NCBI GenBank assembly: GCA_026874595.1 | Contig: CM049312.1 | Coordinates: 52,951,429 to 53,015,428 of the forward strand | DNA: 64,000 bases | Direction: 5' to 3' | Origin: Sipunculus nudus | Taxonomy: Eukaryota > Annelida > Sipuncula > Golfingiida > Sipunculidae | Shown: positions 1 through 10,803 of the stretch, one piece after another | How the letters are laid out: each line of letters begins with the position of its first letter | Numbering within the stretch: position 1 is the stretch's first letter | Notes under the pieces: model-generated | Database searches by the model: none | The model's input: the letters and a program-made list of their open reading frames with translations, nothing else | What the model was told of the DNA's origin: nothing | Program-made: the position numbers and the translations under genes

Positions 1-922
1 ACATCCTGGACAGCTTTCTTGATTTTATGACATGTGGCGCCACCTACATTTACGTTTAAGCTGCAGACATCCAAGCTCATATCTCAGGAACCGTTTGACC
101 AGTTGGGCCAAAATTTTGCACGTGTGGAGATCTCCCATAGCTCGTTATCATATGCAAAAAAGGTGGCGCCACCTGCAACCATTTTTTGCACAGCGTCCAT
201 TTGTTCATCTGCCTTGGGATAAAATTACTCATATCTCGGCAGTGGTTTGACTTATCCACCTGATATTTTGCAGGTTTATACATCTGTGATAGCTTTCTTG
301 ATTTTATGACAGGTGGCGCCACTTACATTCACATTTATGCTGCAGACATCCAAGCTCATATCTCGGGAACCGTTTGACCGATTTGGCAAAAATTTTGCAT
401 GTTTATAGATCTCACATAGCTCTTTATCATACGCAAAACTGGTGGCGCCACCTGCAACAATTTTTGCACAGCGTCCGTCTGTTTGTTTGCCGTGGGATAA
501 AATCACTTATATCTCGGCAGTGGTTTGACATATCTGCCTAAAATTTTGCAGGTTTATACATCTTGGATAGCTTTCTGGATTTTGTTGCAGGTGGCGCCAC
601 CTACATTTATGTATACGCTGCAGACATTCAGGCTTATATCTCAGGACTGGTTTGACATATCCCCCTGAAATTTTGCATGTGTATAGATCTCACATAGCTC
701 TTAAACATACACAAAATTTGTGGCGCCACCTGCCACGATTTTTGCACAGCGTCCTTCTGTTTGTCTGCTGTGGGATAAAATCACTCATATACTAATAGTG
801 GTTTGAATTATTTGCCTAAAATTTTGCCTATGTATACAACTTGGACAGCTTTCTGGATTTTGTGGTAGGTGGCGCAACCTACATACACATTTCAGCTGCA
901 GACATCCAGGCTATTAATAGTA
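1..922. repeat. 279-bp tandem repeat with GTGGCGCCAC boxes
   Basis: Three full copies and a partial fourth of a unit of about 279 bp; the phrase GCTTTCTTGATTTTATGACA or a close variant recurs near 12, 291, 570 and 849. Each unit has two palindromic GTGGCGCCAC boxes about 130 bp apart (near 35, 163, 312, 441, 590, 719, 868), the last degraded. Variants of this box flanked by similar text occur in other repeats of the window (near 34420, 40795, 43688, 44431, 59585), so the unit belongs to a dispersed family. It stops where the hAT-like element begins. No gene is seen here; the short open frames are repeat shadows. Confidence 0.85.
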
Positions 923-1034
923 CAGGGTTCGTACACTTATCATGAGAAAAATTTCAAGCACTTTTAAAGCACTTTTCAAGGACCTGAAAAGTATTTTCAA
1001 GGACATCAAAATTTATGGACGGTCAGTGCACCTT

Positions 1035-1181
1035 AGTTGTTAGGTTGTCTGTAAATACCTAAAACAACGTCCGTACACTTGTCATGCGTTTATTACTGAT
1101 GAAACGTTATTACATCTACCGCTAACCCACCAGGGCCGCTTCTATCCTCCATCCCCAGACCGCTTACATCAACCCTCAACA
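1035..1181 (-). repeat. 3' LTR of element 1
   Basis: 147 bp, matching 10657-10803 except for two A/G differences in the CCCCAGACCG stretch near 1157. On the minus strand it starts TGTTGAGGG. I place the end at AACAACT, because the primer site then follows at once in the other LTR and the flanks give CCTT/CCTT. The more usual AACA end, 3 bp shorter, gives no matching flanks. Confidence 0.88.
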
Positions 1182-1191
1182 TCCCCCTTTT
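1182..1191 (-). other. Polypurine tract of element 1
   Basis: The minus strand reads AAAAGGGGGA directly before the 3' LTR. This is where plus-strand DNA synthesis is primed in LTR elements, and it confirms the LTR boundary. Confidence 0.8.
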
Positions 1192-1360
1192 ACTAAGGAA
1201 AAAAAAGTGCATGTAATTACACAGAACGAAAATTACCCGATACTAGTAAAATCAGTCCAAGCAGTCCAAGATGTGGAAACCACAGAGAACACTTTCAGTC
1301 TTTGTCATATTAACAGTAAAACACTCATTTAAATGAATGAAAACAAGAATCAGTATTACT

Positions 1361-4300
1361 TTAGGAGGGATCAAACACACGTGGTCTCCGAACTGCTCTT
1401 CCTGACTTGGTGGTATATACAACAGTAGAGCATGAGGTAGGCGTAGGAGCGGCAGGCTGCGACACTACCTCCGAGCGAGCATTAACATCAATGGGAAACG
1501 ATGGAGAGGCATCACCATTAGAGCTCTGAGCGGGAATGGTCAAATCTTGGAATCCCAGGGTATTCGTACCCCCTTGTGGCTCAGGCTCATGACCAGTTGA
1601 GCTAGATAAAAGTACAGATGGGTCAAGATTTGACGATTGAGAAACACTCTTTCTTGTAGGAGAAGTCCGAGACTTTGGTATATATGCAGTAGTCACAGGT
1701 TGGGCTGCCAGACGGATCTGTGTGCGATTTCGACGCACAGTTCCAGACTGTGTGTCAACCACATAGGAATTAGGAGCTGGGTTGTCAATTACCATACCAT
1801 AATTCCATGCTTTTCCTTTGTGATGAGGAGCTGGCTTGGTATATACAAAATCACCACACGACACTGGCGGAAGACTGTGTCCAGTTGTGCGATCATAATA
1901 CGTTTTGGCCTTCTGACGCTTTTGGGCTATCTCGTTTTGAACCATGTTGAAGGAGTCAGGAGTAAGCAGCTGTTTACTGATGGGGAGCAAGCCTCTAAGC
2001 CGTTGTGACATAGACCGTTGTGCTGGACTCAAAGTATGGCCTTGCTGAGCCGTGTTCCTTTAATCCAGAAGTGCAAGGTGGAAGTCGCTGGATTTTTCCA
2101 TCAGTGTTCTAATGACTTTTACAGCCGATTCTGCTTTACCATTTCCCTTCGGCCAGTATGGAGACGATGTGATATGTGTAATTCCATACAGGTCACAAAA
2201 CGCAGTAAACTCTGTACTGATGAACTGTGGCCCTTTGTCACTTAAAAGGACTTCTGGAATCCCATGACGTGCAAAATGACCTTTGGAATGCTCAATAACC
2301 GTCGACGAAAGGGTATTATCCAGTTTGTCGACTTCAATAAAATCTGAATAATGATCCACTGTAACTAGGTATTCCCCTTGGTCTGTATGAAAAAGATCCT
2401 GGCTGACAAACTGCCAGGGATACTCAGGGATAGGTTGAGAGCGCATAGGTTCATTTTGATGTTGTGATGCATACTGAGCACATTTACTACAGTTGTTGCA
2501 AACATCCTTTATTGCAGCTTGCATACCTGGCCAAAAGATAATGTCCTTGCACATTCTTATATTGCTTTCCGCACCAAGGTGAGACTGATGAACCTTTTGC
2601 AACATTTGTTTTTGCATTGACTGAGGAACAACGGCTTGTAGACCACGATATACAATACCATTTGTTACTGACATTTCATCCCTGTAGCACCAGTAAGGGG
2701 TCAAGCCTGGAGCTAGTCTGGATTTGTCCTTAGGCCAACCAGTACAAATCACTTTGGTCAGCTCTGACATGATTGGGTCAGTGTTTGTTGCTTGTTGCAA
2801 GGCTTGGATAGTTTTAGAGGTGAGCTGAACATTAGGTTGGGCACCCAAGTCTTCCACTTCTAATCTGAAAAGCTGGAAATTTGTTTCTTTGCAGTCATTC
2901 AATTCAGGTAATGGAGCTCTAGACAAAGTATCTGCCAGGACTAGTGTGCTGCCTTTTTTGTATACAACACGCAAAGAATACCGTTGCAACCGGAGCATAA
3001 GCTTCTGGAGCCTCCTTGGAGCTTTAGAAATTGTTTTTTTGAAGATCGTCTCCAGAGGCTGGTGATCTGTAACTACAGTTACTTGTTTGCCGTAGAGACA
3101 TAAGTCCCATTTTGAACAGGCAGCACAGATAGCGAGGGCTTCTTTCTCGATCTGAGCCCACATGATCTCGTTTGGGCGCATGGTACATGAGCTGAAGGCG
3201 ACTGGCTGAAGTTTGCCACTGTTGTTAGGCTGTAATAACGCACCACCAAGACCTGTGTCAGAAGCATCGACCTGAAGAGTAATGAGTTTGGAATGATCAA
3301 AATATGCGAGGCATGGGGCACCAGTAATAAGTTCCTTAGCTTTGTTGAAAGCTGCATCATGGACAGAAGACCAGACAAACTGTGTATCCAGATGGACCAG
3401 CTGGTGTAGTGGGTGTATGACTGTGGCTAGTGCTGGGCAAAAGCTATTGAGGTAGGTCACCATACCAATAAATCTCTGTAGAGCCTGTTTGTTAGCAGGT
3501 TGTGGCATGTCATTGATGGCCTGCACTTTTCGGGGGTCTGGAGTAATGCCATCTTCAGTCAGGTTCATTCCCATGAAGGAAATTTTCTTCAATTTGAACT
3601 GAATTTTATTAGGGTTGAGCTTGAGGTTGCGCTGTTTGGCTCGCTCCATGAGAGCAAGAAGATTCCGGTCATGATCAATATTGGCCTCTTCCTGTGTGCT
3701 GCCCAAGCCATAAATCAGAATGTCATCTGCTATGCTGATGATGCCTGCAAGACCATCGAGGGCATCATGAATCCTTTTTTGAAATTCTTCTGGGGCTGAT
3801 GAGACCCCATATGGAAGACGTAGCCATCGGTACCGACCCCAAGGTGTTTGCATAGTCGTTGCCATACTGGATTCATAGTCCAGAGGTACTTGCGTGAAGC
3901 CATCTAAAGCGTCCATGATGCTAAAGCACTTGTAATCAGCACATAAGCTGGGCAAACCCTCTTGTAGCGTTGGAATTGTGTACTTTGGGACAATTATTGC
4001 CTTATTAATTGTTTGACTGGGATCTAGACATAGTCTCAATTTGATCTCACCATTTGGTTTTATTTTCTCAACAACAGTTATATTTGAGCACCAATTGGTG
4101 GGTCCATCAACCTTAGCTATTTTGCCTGCAGTAACCATTTCATCAAGTTTCTGTTTCGCCTTATCTCGTTTACCAACTGGGATAGGATGAACCGGGGCAT
4201 GAACAGGTACAGTCGAGTTCATAACAAAAGAGACTGGTTTTTTCAATCTGGCCTAGACCCCTGAAATTTTCACCAAATTTGTGAATGATATCTTCCTCCT

Positions 4301-4769
4301 TCAAATGTCTAAGTGAGAAACCAGCTGATAACTCTTGTGACATTGGGGCGATGGCCCCTTAAGGTGGAGCACACTGGAATTAGTATCGTTATCACTACTA
4401 ACATCACAGTTCTGGACTGAAACAGTTAGTTGAGATTTATTTGGCGAGTACACACGAGTCTCATCATAGTCCACCAGTCCCAATTTCATGGCATCTGTTA
4501 AACCAAGTAATGCAGGGTTGTTGTGACGACTGGCTGAAGTATCTACGACTTCGAAGTCCATTGTCATGAATTTGTCAGACATTTCATGTACAAGCGTGAT
4601 TTTGTCTGTGGGAGTGATATTATCACCTTAGTAAGACTGGAGTCTAGAGCGAGATGGGCAAAGATCCTCCAATTTTCCTAGTTTGAGATAAGTTGACACA
4701 GGCATGGTATTACAAGTGGCTGCTGTGTCAACTTGAAATTCAACATCAATAAAATTAGTACCAGTCAGG
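1361..4769 (-). pseudogene. pol: Broken protease-RT-RNase H-integrase region of element 1
   Basis: Read from 4769 downwards. The protease has a VDTAAT active-site motif near 4715. An in-frame TAA lies at 4628-4630 and frameshifts near 4305 and in an A-run near 4238. A long open stretch follows (4246-2063): RT with IADDIL near 3725, RNase H with VDASDTG near 3265, the H-H-C-C zinc finger at about 2560-2460, and the integrase core with D near 2393, SDKGPQF near 2236 and a glutamate near 2135. A TAA at 2060-2062 interrupts the frame, which then stays open to 1361 through the integrase C-terminal part. Catalytic residues survive, but the four lesions make it a pseudogene. Confidence 0.9.
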
Positions 4770-4980
4770 TGTCATATTGTGAGTAAGGAACAAGTCTATT
4801 GTAAGACTAAACAAGTCTATTGTAAGACTGAACAAGTCCATTACAAGATGGAACCAGTCTATACTGTAGAGGAACAGGAAGTGTTTCCGGGCATGAAGAT
4901 TAAAAGCACATGGTGTTCAATCACGAGTCTTATTGTTATCTATGTTCTATGTGCGCATGCAGGGGCCATCGGACATTACA
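4770..4980 (+). repeat. 5' LTR of element 2
   Basis: 211 bp, TGTCATATTGTG to GGACATTACA. Positions 4788-4870 hold about four tandem copies of a 21-bp unit (AACAAGTCTATTGTAAGACT and variants), a possible U3 regulatory repeat. The gag frame is open across the LTR from 4779, and from an ATG at 4893 it would encode a basic start, a hydrophobic stretch and an Ala-His-Ala site, like a secretion signal. Translation is more likely to start at 5049, downstream of the LTR. Confidence 0.95.
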
Positions 4981-5048
4981 GTGGCGACGAAGATAATCAG
5001 GACATTCCTGTGTATCATTTGGATCATATATTCTGTGGATATACCACG

Positions 5049-8000
5049 ATGGCATGCAAGGATAGCTTTGATGCGGGAGGCCTAAAAGCCTTTGATACTA
5101 CAGGACCGCCATCTTCCGTAGGACCACGTTGGAATGCCTGGCTCAAGAGTTTCACTCTGTTTTCCGACGCTCGCGGCCTCATCGCGGACAAACCAACGGC
5201 CACAAACCTCATAAACCGGCAGAAGCGTGCCATGCTGCTTCATTTTGCGGGTGAGTCAGTTCAGTGTATCTTTGAAACTTTGCCCGATACTGGCGAGGTC
5301 ACGGACTATGATAGCGCTGTCAATGCCTTAAATACTTATTTTGAGCCTCAAGTAAACAGTACATTTCAACGTAACGTATTTCATGAACTCAAGCAAGAAC
5401 CTGAGGAGACTGTTGCTCAGTTTGCCACACGCCTGAAACGAGAAGGTCAATTTTGTAAATATAATGACCTGGACGATCAGATTAGAGATATGATTGTACA
5501 AAAATGTACATCCCATGACTTACGTCGAAAACTCCTTGAGAGGGGGGAAGGGTTAAACCTATCAGACACTTTAAAAATTGCTAGTCAGCAGGAGGCTGTG
5601 GACCGTCAGTTAAAAGCCATGCAGCTAGGCCCACCAGAGGTCAGGCATGTATCAACAAGGCCTATGTCACAAGAAATGACCAGTGACAAAGCAAGAGCTA
5701 GATGTTATCGCTGTAACCATTCAGGACATCTTGCCAGGGACAAAGACTGTCCAGCCAGAGGCAGAACATGCAACAAATGTGGCGGGACTGGCCATTTTGC
5801 GGTATGTTGTAAAACCAAGAACAGATACCCCTCAGATCGTGGCCAACAGAATAAAACTAGAAAACATGGACCAAGAAACGTGAAGCACAGCCGGCCCAGA
5901 CAAAGTGTAAACTATGTCAACCTGAGTGATCATGATGACAAAGCTGATGAATCAGATTCGGATAGTAATTTTGCATTTGGTGTTAATCACTCAGACATTG
6001 ATACTCCTGTTGAAATTGGAGGAGTTCCATTACGTGTTCTTATTGATTCTGGAGCAACCACTAACATTGTAGACAAAGCAACATGGGAATACCTAAAAAG
6101 TCAGCGTATACAGTGTAGATCAAGAAAAGGAGGCAAGCCAGTTTTTCCATATGCCTGTGACAAGCCACTTACAGTCATAGGTACGTTTGAAACTATCATT
6201 AAATCTGGAGACCGGTGCATACACTGCCAGTTTAGTGTTATTGATGGTGTTGGTAAACCTCTGCTAGGTGCCACAACAGCTCAACAACTAGGAGTGCTGA
6301 GACTTGGAAACCAAGTAAATACAGTGTCTGAGAGTTCCATAATAAGTGAATACCCTGAACTATTCAATAAAGTAGGGAAGCTCAACGGGAGACAGGTACG
6401 ACTCTATGTGAACCCTGACATACCACCAGTTGCTCAGCCAATGCGCAGACTTCCTTTCAGTCTGAGACCAAAAGTCGAACAAAAGCTACAAGAAATGATG
6501 GATGCCGACATCATTGAAAAGGTAGAAGAGCCAACCCCATGGGTGAATCCGATCGTGGTAGCCCAAAAGCCAAACAACCCAAATGACATAAGACTTTGCC
6601 TAGACATGGGAAAAACAAACGAAGCAATTCTATGGGAACGATATCCGATACCTACTGTGGACGATGTTCTGTTCGAAATAAACACGAGTCGCGTATTCTC
6701 GAAACTTGATTTAAAGTGGGGATACCACCAGGTGGAGCTGCATCCAGAATCGCGAAATCTAACAACATTTGTTACACACTGCGGCCTTTATCGTTACAAA
6801 CGCCTTATGTTTGGAGTCAATGCAGCAGCCGAGATCTACCAAAATGAAATCGCGCGGGTCATTCAAGGAATACCCGGTACGGCAAACATCTCAGATGATA
6901 TATTGGTTCACGGACCTGACCAGGCGGAACATGATCATCGTCTCCGCCAAGTATTAAACCGCCTAAAAGAAGCTGGCCTAACGCTGAACAAGGACAAATG
7001 TGTTTTCAACTCGTCCGAGGTAACCTTTATGGGTCACCATATCACGTCCGAAGGGGTCAACCCAGCGCAAGACAAGATTCTTGCTGTACAACGTTTCAGG
7101 GAACCTGAAAACGCACAGGAAGTGAGAAGCTTCCTGGGACTGGTTAACTTCTGCAGCAGATTCATCCCCAACTTTGCGACAACAGCCGAACCACTACAAA
7201 GGCTGACACGGAAGGGCCAAGTTTTTCAATTCGGTGAAAAGGAGAAAACTTCATTCAACGCACTGAAAGATGCCCTAACCAATGCTGAAACATTAGGATT
7301 CTATGATCAAAAGGCCAAATCTACAGTGATCGCTGATGCTAGCCCAGTAGGCCTTGGGAGTGTTTTAGTGCAAAGCCAACCGGATGGTCAACGCATAATA
7401 GCTTATGCCAGCAGGAATCTGAGTGCTGTGGAGCGCAGATATTCGCAAACTGAAAGAGAGGCTCTCAGTCTTGTATGGGCCTGTGAGAAGTTTAAGCCAT
7501 ACCTGATTGGTATAGAGTTTGACTTGGCCACAGATCACAAGCCGTTACAGGCAATATACTCGCCAAAGTCCAAGCCCTGTGCCAGAATTGAACGATGGGT
7601 ACTGAGACTGCAGCCATTTCACTTTAAAGTAAAGTACATACCAGGTAGCCAAAACATTGCAGATTCCTTGTCGAGACTGTCGGTAATAAACCAAGACAGT
7701 GAACGCCTTGATTCTTTTGATGACGCGGAAAACTATGTACATTTCATTGCCACAACAGCCGTCCCGAAAGCTATGAGCACGTCAGAAATTGCCCAGGTCT
7801 CTGCAGAGGATGAGGATTTAAGCCACATCCGGCAATGTGTGGAATCTTCCAACTGGAATAATTGCAAGATCAAGCAGTATGTTGCTATCAGCAGTGAGCT
7901 GTGCACAGCAGGTAACCTGTTACTGCGTGGAACTAGAATTGTACTACCTCAGAAATTACGAATGAATGCCGTAATGATAGCACATGAAGGACACTGTGGA

Positions 8001-9068
8001 GTTGTTGCCACAAAACAGAGACTACGTACAAAAGTATGGTGGCCTGGCATGGACCGCGACGTAGAAAAGTTATGCAGATCGTGTCATGGATGCCAGCTCG
8101 CTAGCCGTCCAGATCCGCCAGAGCCCATCATAAGCACAACGATGCCACAAGGTCCATGGCAGGACCTAGCCGCCGACTTCCTAGGACCTTTGCCCACCGG
8201 TGAGTCGTTACTGATCATAGTTGATTATTATAGCCGATACTACGAAGTCGCTGTCATGCGGTCCACACTTGTCAGTAAAACAATCACATGTTTCCGTGAA
8301 ATATTCGCACATCATGGTCTGCCGTTATCGTTGTACACAGACAACGGACCCCAGTTTATCGCCCAAGAATTCGCTGACTACATGAAGGAATGTGGGATAA
8401 ACCACTATCGCGTAACTCCAAAATGGCCTCAAGCAAATGGAGAAGTCGAGAGACAAAACCAGTCCGTATTGAAAAGAATGAGAATCGCACATTCAGAAGG
8501 TCGTGACTGGAAAGAGGGACTGCTTACTTATTTAGCTGCCTACCGTTCCACACCCCACTCCACGACAGGAGTGAGTCCGGCGAAACTGCTTTTCGGTCGC
8601 GAAATAAAGACAAAACTACCATCCTTAATAGAAACCGTAACTGACCAGGAGGTTAGAGATATTGAAGCTGAAAGAAAAGGCAGGTCAAAGTTGTATGCGG
8701 ACCAAAGGAGAAATGCCCGTCCTTCAGATATACATGTCGGAGATCAAGTGTTGATGAAAAGAGAAAGCCAAGGCAAATTGGATACGCCGTTCAAAACCGT
8801 TCCGTATACTGTGGTTGATAGGACAGGAAGTAACGTCACAGTCGAGTCGCCGGAAGGAGCACGTTATGATAGGAATACAAGCCATCTGAAACGATACATC
8901 AGTGCCGACTCCAGTGATAACAGTACCACCACATCCGAGCAACCTGATCCTTGTGTTGTACCTGATGAACAAGTTATCCCAGACAACCAAAATGCTGCTC
9001 CTGATAGAGACAGGCCAAAACGGGTAGGAGCAAAACCAAGTTGGTTAAAAGATTACGTCTCAAAGTGA
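5049..9068 (+). CDS. gag-pol: Gag-Pol polyprotein of element 2
   Basis: 1,339 codons from the ATG at 5049, the first methionine after the LTR and putative primer site, with no stop before 9068. Order: gag capsid-like region (about residues 20-190); two zinc knuckles of CCHC type near 219-250; aspartic protease with DSGA near 333; reverse transcriptase with ISDDIL near 614; RNase H with ADAS near 762; integrase zinc finger near 979-1020; integrase core with D near 1043, TDNGPQF near 1097 and the glutamate of GEVERQ near 1131; then a basic C-terminal tail. The product would make virus-like particles, copy the RNA and insert the DNA. Gag and Pol are in one frame with no shift. All catalytic residues I can check are present, so it may be active. 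Confidence 0.95.
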   Translation: MACKDSFDAGGLKAFDTTGPPSSVGPRWNAWLKSFTLFSDARGLIADKPTATNLINRQKRAMLLHFAGESVQCIFETLPDTGEVTDYDSAVNALNTYFEPQVNSTFQRNVFHELKQEPEETVAQFATRLKREGQFCKYNDLDDQIRDMIVQKCTSHDLRRKLLERGEGLNLSDTLKIASQQEAVDRQLKAMQLGPPEVRHVSTRPMSQEMTSDKARARCYRCNHSGHLARDKDCPARGRTCNKCGGTGHFAVCCKTKNRYPSDRGQQNKTRKHGPRNVKHSRPRQSVNYVNLSDHDDKADESDSDSNFAFGVNHSDIDTPVEIGGVPLRVLIDSGATTNIVDKATWEYLKSQRIQCRSRKGGKPVFPYACDKPLTVIGTFETIIKSGDRCIHCQFSVIDGVGKPLLGATTAQQLGVLRLGNQVNTVSESSIISEYPELFNKVGKLNGRQVRLYVNPDIPPVAQPMRRLPFSLRPKVEQKLQEMMDADIIEKVEEPTPWVNPIVVAQKPNNPNDIRLCLDMGKTNEAILWERYPIPTVDDVLFEINTSRVFSKLDLKWGYHQVELHPESRNLTTFVTHCGLYRYKRLMFGVNAAAEIYQNEIARVIQGIPGTANISDDILVHGPDQAEHDHRLRQVLNRLKEAGLTLNKDKCVFNSSEVTFMGHHITSEGVNPAQDKILAVQRFREPENAQEVRSFLGLVNFCSRFIPNFATTAEPLQRLTRKGQVFQFGEKEKTSFNALKDALTNAETLGFYDQKAKSTVIADASPVGLGSVLVQSQPDGQRIIAYASRNLSAVERRYSQTEREALSLVWACEKFKPYLIGIEFDLATDHKPLQAIYSPKSKPCARIERWVLRLQPFHFKVKYIPGSQNIADSLSRLSVINQDSERLDSFDDAENYVHFIATTAVPKAMSTSEIAQVSAEDEDLSHIRQCVESSNWNNCKIKQYVAISSELCTAGNLLLRGTRIVLPQKLRMNAVMIAHEGHCGVVATKQRLRTKVWWPGMDRDVEKLCRSCHGCQLASRPDPPEPIISTTMPQGPWQDLAADFLGPLPTGESLLIIVDYYSRYYEVAVMRSTLVSKTITCFREIFAHHGLPLSLYTDNGPQFIAQEFADYMKECGINHYRVTPKWPQANGEVERQNQSVLKRMRIAHSEGRDWKEGLLTYLAAYRSTPHSTTGVSPAKLLFGREIKTKLPSLIETVTDQEVRDIEAERKGRSKLYADQRRNARPSDIHVGDQVLMKRESQGKLDTPFKTVPYTVVDRTGSNVTVESPEGARYDRNTSHLKRYISADSSDNSTTTSEQPDPCVVPDEQVIPDNQNAAPDRDRPKRVGAKPSWLKDYVSK

Positions 9069-9374
9069 TGTGTTAACGGGGCAGAATAATCCCCAGAGAC
9101 CTGAGGGCAGTCTACCCCTGTGATGGTCTCCATATTTAAGAATCTGATATGATTTGTATTGACATTTTAATTTTTCCATTTAAATGCTCTTGTTTAAACA
9201 CTCAGTGCATGAACATTCATACAGTCCAGTGGGACATGCAGACGCTTTAGTTGGTGCAGTAAAAGACTCATTTCGTTACAAGTATTTTGCAATCTGTTAT
9301 CGGTATATTCATAATTAAGTCATTAGTAACTTTCATTATTGTATACACATGTTGCTAAAGTAGAAAGGGAGGGA
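9069..9374 (+). other. 3' untranslated region and polypurine tract of element 2
   Basis: About 306 bp between the gag-pol stop and the 3' LTR without a reading frame of note. It ends with AGAAAGGGAGGGA (9362-9374), the polypurine tract, directly against the LTR. Confidence 0.8.
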
Positions 9375-9585
9375 TGTCATATTGTGAGTAAGGAACAAGT
9401 CTATTGTAAGACTAAACAAGTCTATTGTAAGACTGAACAAGTCCATTACAAGATGGAACCAGTCTATACTGTAGAGGAACAGGAAGTGTTTCCGGGCATG
9501 AAGATTAAAAGCACATGGTGTTCAATCACGAGTCTTATTGTTATCTATGTTCTATGTGCGCATGCAGGGGCCATCGGACATTACA
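9375..9585 (+). repeat. 3' LTR of element 2
   Basis: 211 bp, identical by eye to 4770-4980. It is followed by the TCAGG duplication at 9586-9590, after which element 1 resumes. Confidence 0.95.
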
Positions 9586-10639
9586 TCAGGGACAATGAGA
9601 GCACTGTGTACAGTTTGCGTGGTATTTGAGTAACTGTGTTAATGTCCTGTGTTACATGTTCTAAGGATAGAGTATATTGATGTTGATAACCATCATCATC
9701 ATCACTTGTACTAGTGTCACTTTGATGATTCAGGACATGGACCTGTTTTTTTGTGACTTTCTGCTTAGCCAACCACTGAGTTTTAAATTTATTCTTATGG
9801 CTTCGACAAACCACAGCAAAATGATTGGGGCCATAACATTTTCTGCAGTAAACACCAGGTTTACCTGCTGGGCAGGTTTTTCTGGAATGTTGTTCATCTG
9901 CACCACAGTAGCCACAGTAAGACACAGCTCTAGCACAAGGTAATTTTGACTTGGCAGTGGTGTAGTTTACATGTTCGTCAGAGGTGACAGTACGGGCAGA
10001 TTCCATGACTAAAGTGTTTATTTTATTAGCTGCTTCCCACTGTTTTGCATGATCAATGACTTCAGAGAGGGTAAAAATAGTCCCATCATCTTTTTTATGG
10101 CGTAGTAACTGTGCTCGAAGTTTATCATCAAAGATTCCAGTAACAAATCTATCCAGGATAAGTTCTTGTTCAGGGTTTTGCATTTTATTGTACTCACATT
10201 TTGTGCCGTGATACTTACACCTTGCCTCAAATTCTGCTATCGATTCCTGCGGTTTTTGTTTACAGGTTTCCATAAATGTCATTCTTTCCGCCAGTACAAT
10301 ATCCTGACTTGAGTAGAGAGCCAGCAGCTTTGTCTGCCATACCCATGGATAGCCGACGCAAGTTTCATCCAGGTCATCCCCTGGTGCTGTAGTCACAGAA
10401 GGCACTATTATAGATTTGATCATTCTTAAAATGTTTATGGGCAGTGACAGACGAAATGCACTTATCTCACATGCATAATTTTCAGGTTTCCAGTGATTTC
10501 TGTCTGTAGTTGCTTTTGATGTGTCGCGCCATCCCTGTAAGATACACCACTCATTGAACTGCTCGAGCCATAGCTCGACTGATTCCTGTTTGTCCTCACA
10601 CATGGTGAGCGTAAGCTTTGGAGGATTTGATTTCGACAT
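9586..10639 (-). pseudogene. gag: Gag of element 1, cut from its pol by element 2
   Basis: Open frame from the ATG at 10639, 18 nt inside the 5' LTR; earlier residues of the frame would come from the primer site and are not expected. It holds a capsid-like helical region (about 10480-10050) and two cysteine knuckles near 9910-9810 (one reads CGYCGADEQHSRKTC). Nothing breaks this part, but its 3' end runs straight into element 2, so the polyprotein is separated from protease and pol by 4.8 kb. Gag packages the RNA of such elements. Confidence 0.88.
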
Positions 10640-10641
10640 GT

Positions 10642-10656
10642 CCAACTCTGACACCA
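10642..10656 (-). other. Primer binding site of element 1
   Basis: The minus strand reads TGGTGTCAGAGTTGG immediately after the 5' LTR. From memory it matches the complement of the 3' end of a leucine tRNA except at about two positions, so tRNA-Leu is the probable primer. Confidence 0.6.
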
Positions 10657-10803
10657 AGTTGTTAGGTTGTCTGTAAATACCTAAAACAACGTCCGTACAC
10701 TTGTCATGCGTTTATTACTGATGAAACGTTATTACATCTACCGCTAACCCACCAGGGCCGCTTCTATCCTCCATCCCCGGGCCGCTTACATCAACCCTCA
10801 ACA
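10657..10803 (-). repeat. 5' LTR of element 1
   Basis: 147 bp, partner of 1035-1181 with two differences. It is flanked outside by CCTT (10804-10807) and inside by the primer site. Confidence 0.88.

Larger units (their letters stand above)
4770..9585 (+). mobile_element. Intact Ty3-type LTR retrotransposon (element 2), recent insertion
   Basis: 4,816-bp element with two 211-bp LTRs that I read as identical base for base, and a perfect 5-bp target duplication TCAGG (4765-4769 and 9586-9590). It has one uninterrupted gag-pol frame with all catalytic motifs. A sequence starting TGG (4982), the likely primer site, follows the 5' LTR, and a purine tract precedes the 3' LTR. The RT/integrase resembles the gypsy elements common in invertebrates that are often mislabelled K02A2.6-like. 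Identical LTRs mean insertion too recent for substitutions to collect. Confidence 0.96.
1035..10803 (-). mobile_element. Degenerate Ty3-type LTR retrotransposon (element 1), split by element 2
   Basis: Full-length minus-strand element with 147-bp LTRs at both ends, CCTT target duplications (1031-1034 and 10804-10807), a primer site next to the 5' LTR, a polypurine tract next to the 3' LTR, and gag-protease-RT-RNase H-integrase order. Element 2 is inserted at 4770-9585. If one TCAGG duplication copy is discounted, the gag frame runs straight into the protease frame, so gag and pol were once one frame. Pol has two in-frame stops and two frameshifts, and the LTRs differ at two positions, so this copy is dead and older than its insert. 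Confidence 0.9.

Noticed and set aside
1361-2032. 223-codon frame as an independent gene
   Set aside because: It is the integrase C-terminal part of element 1, in the same frame as the upstream pol and separated from it by one stop at 2060-2062.
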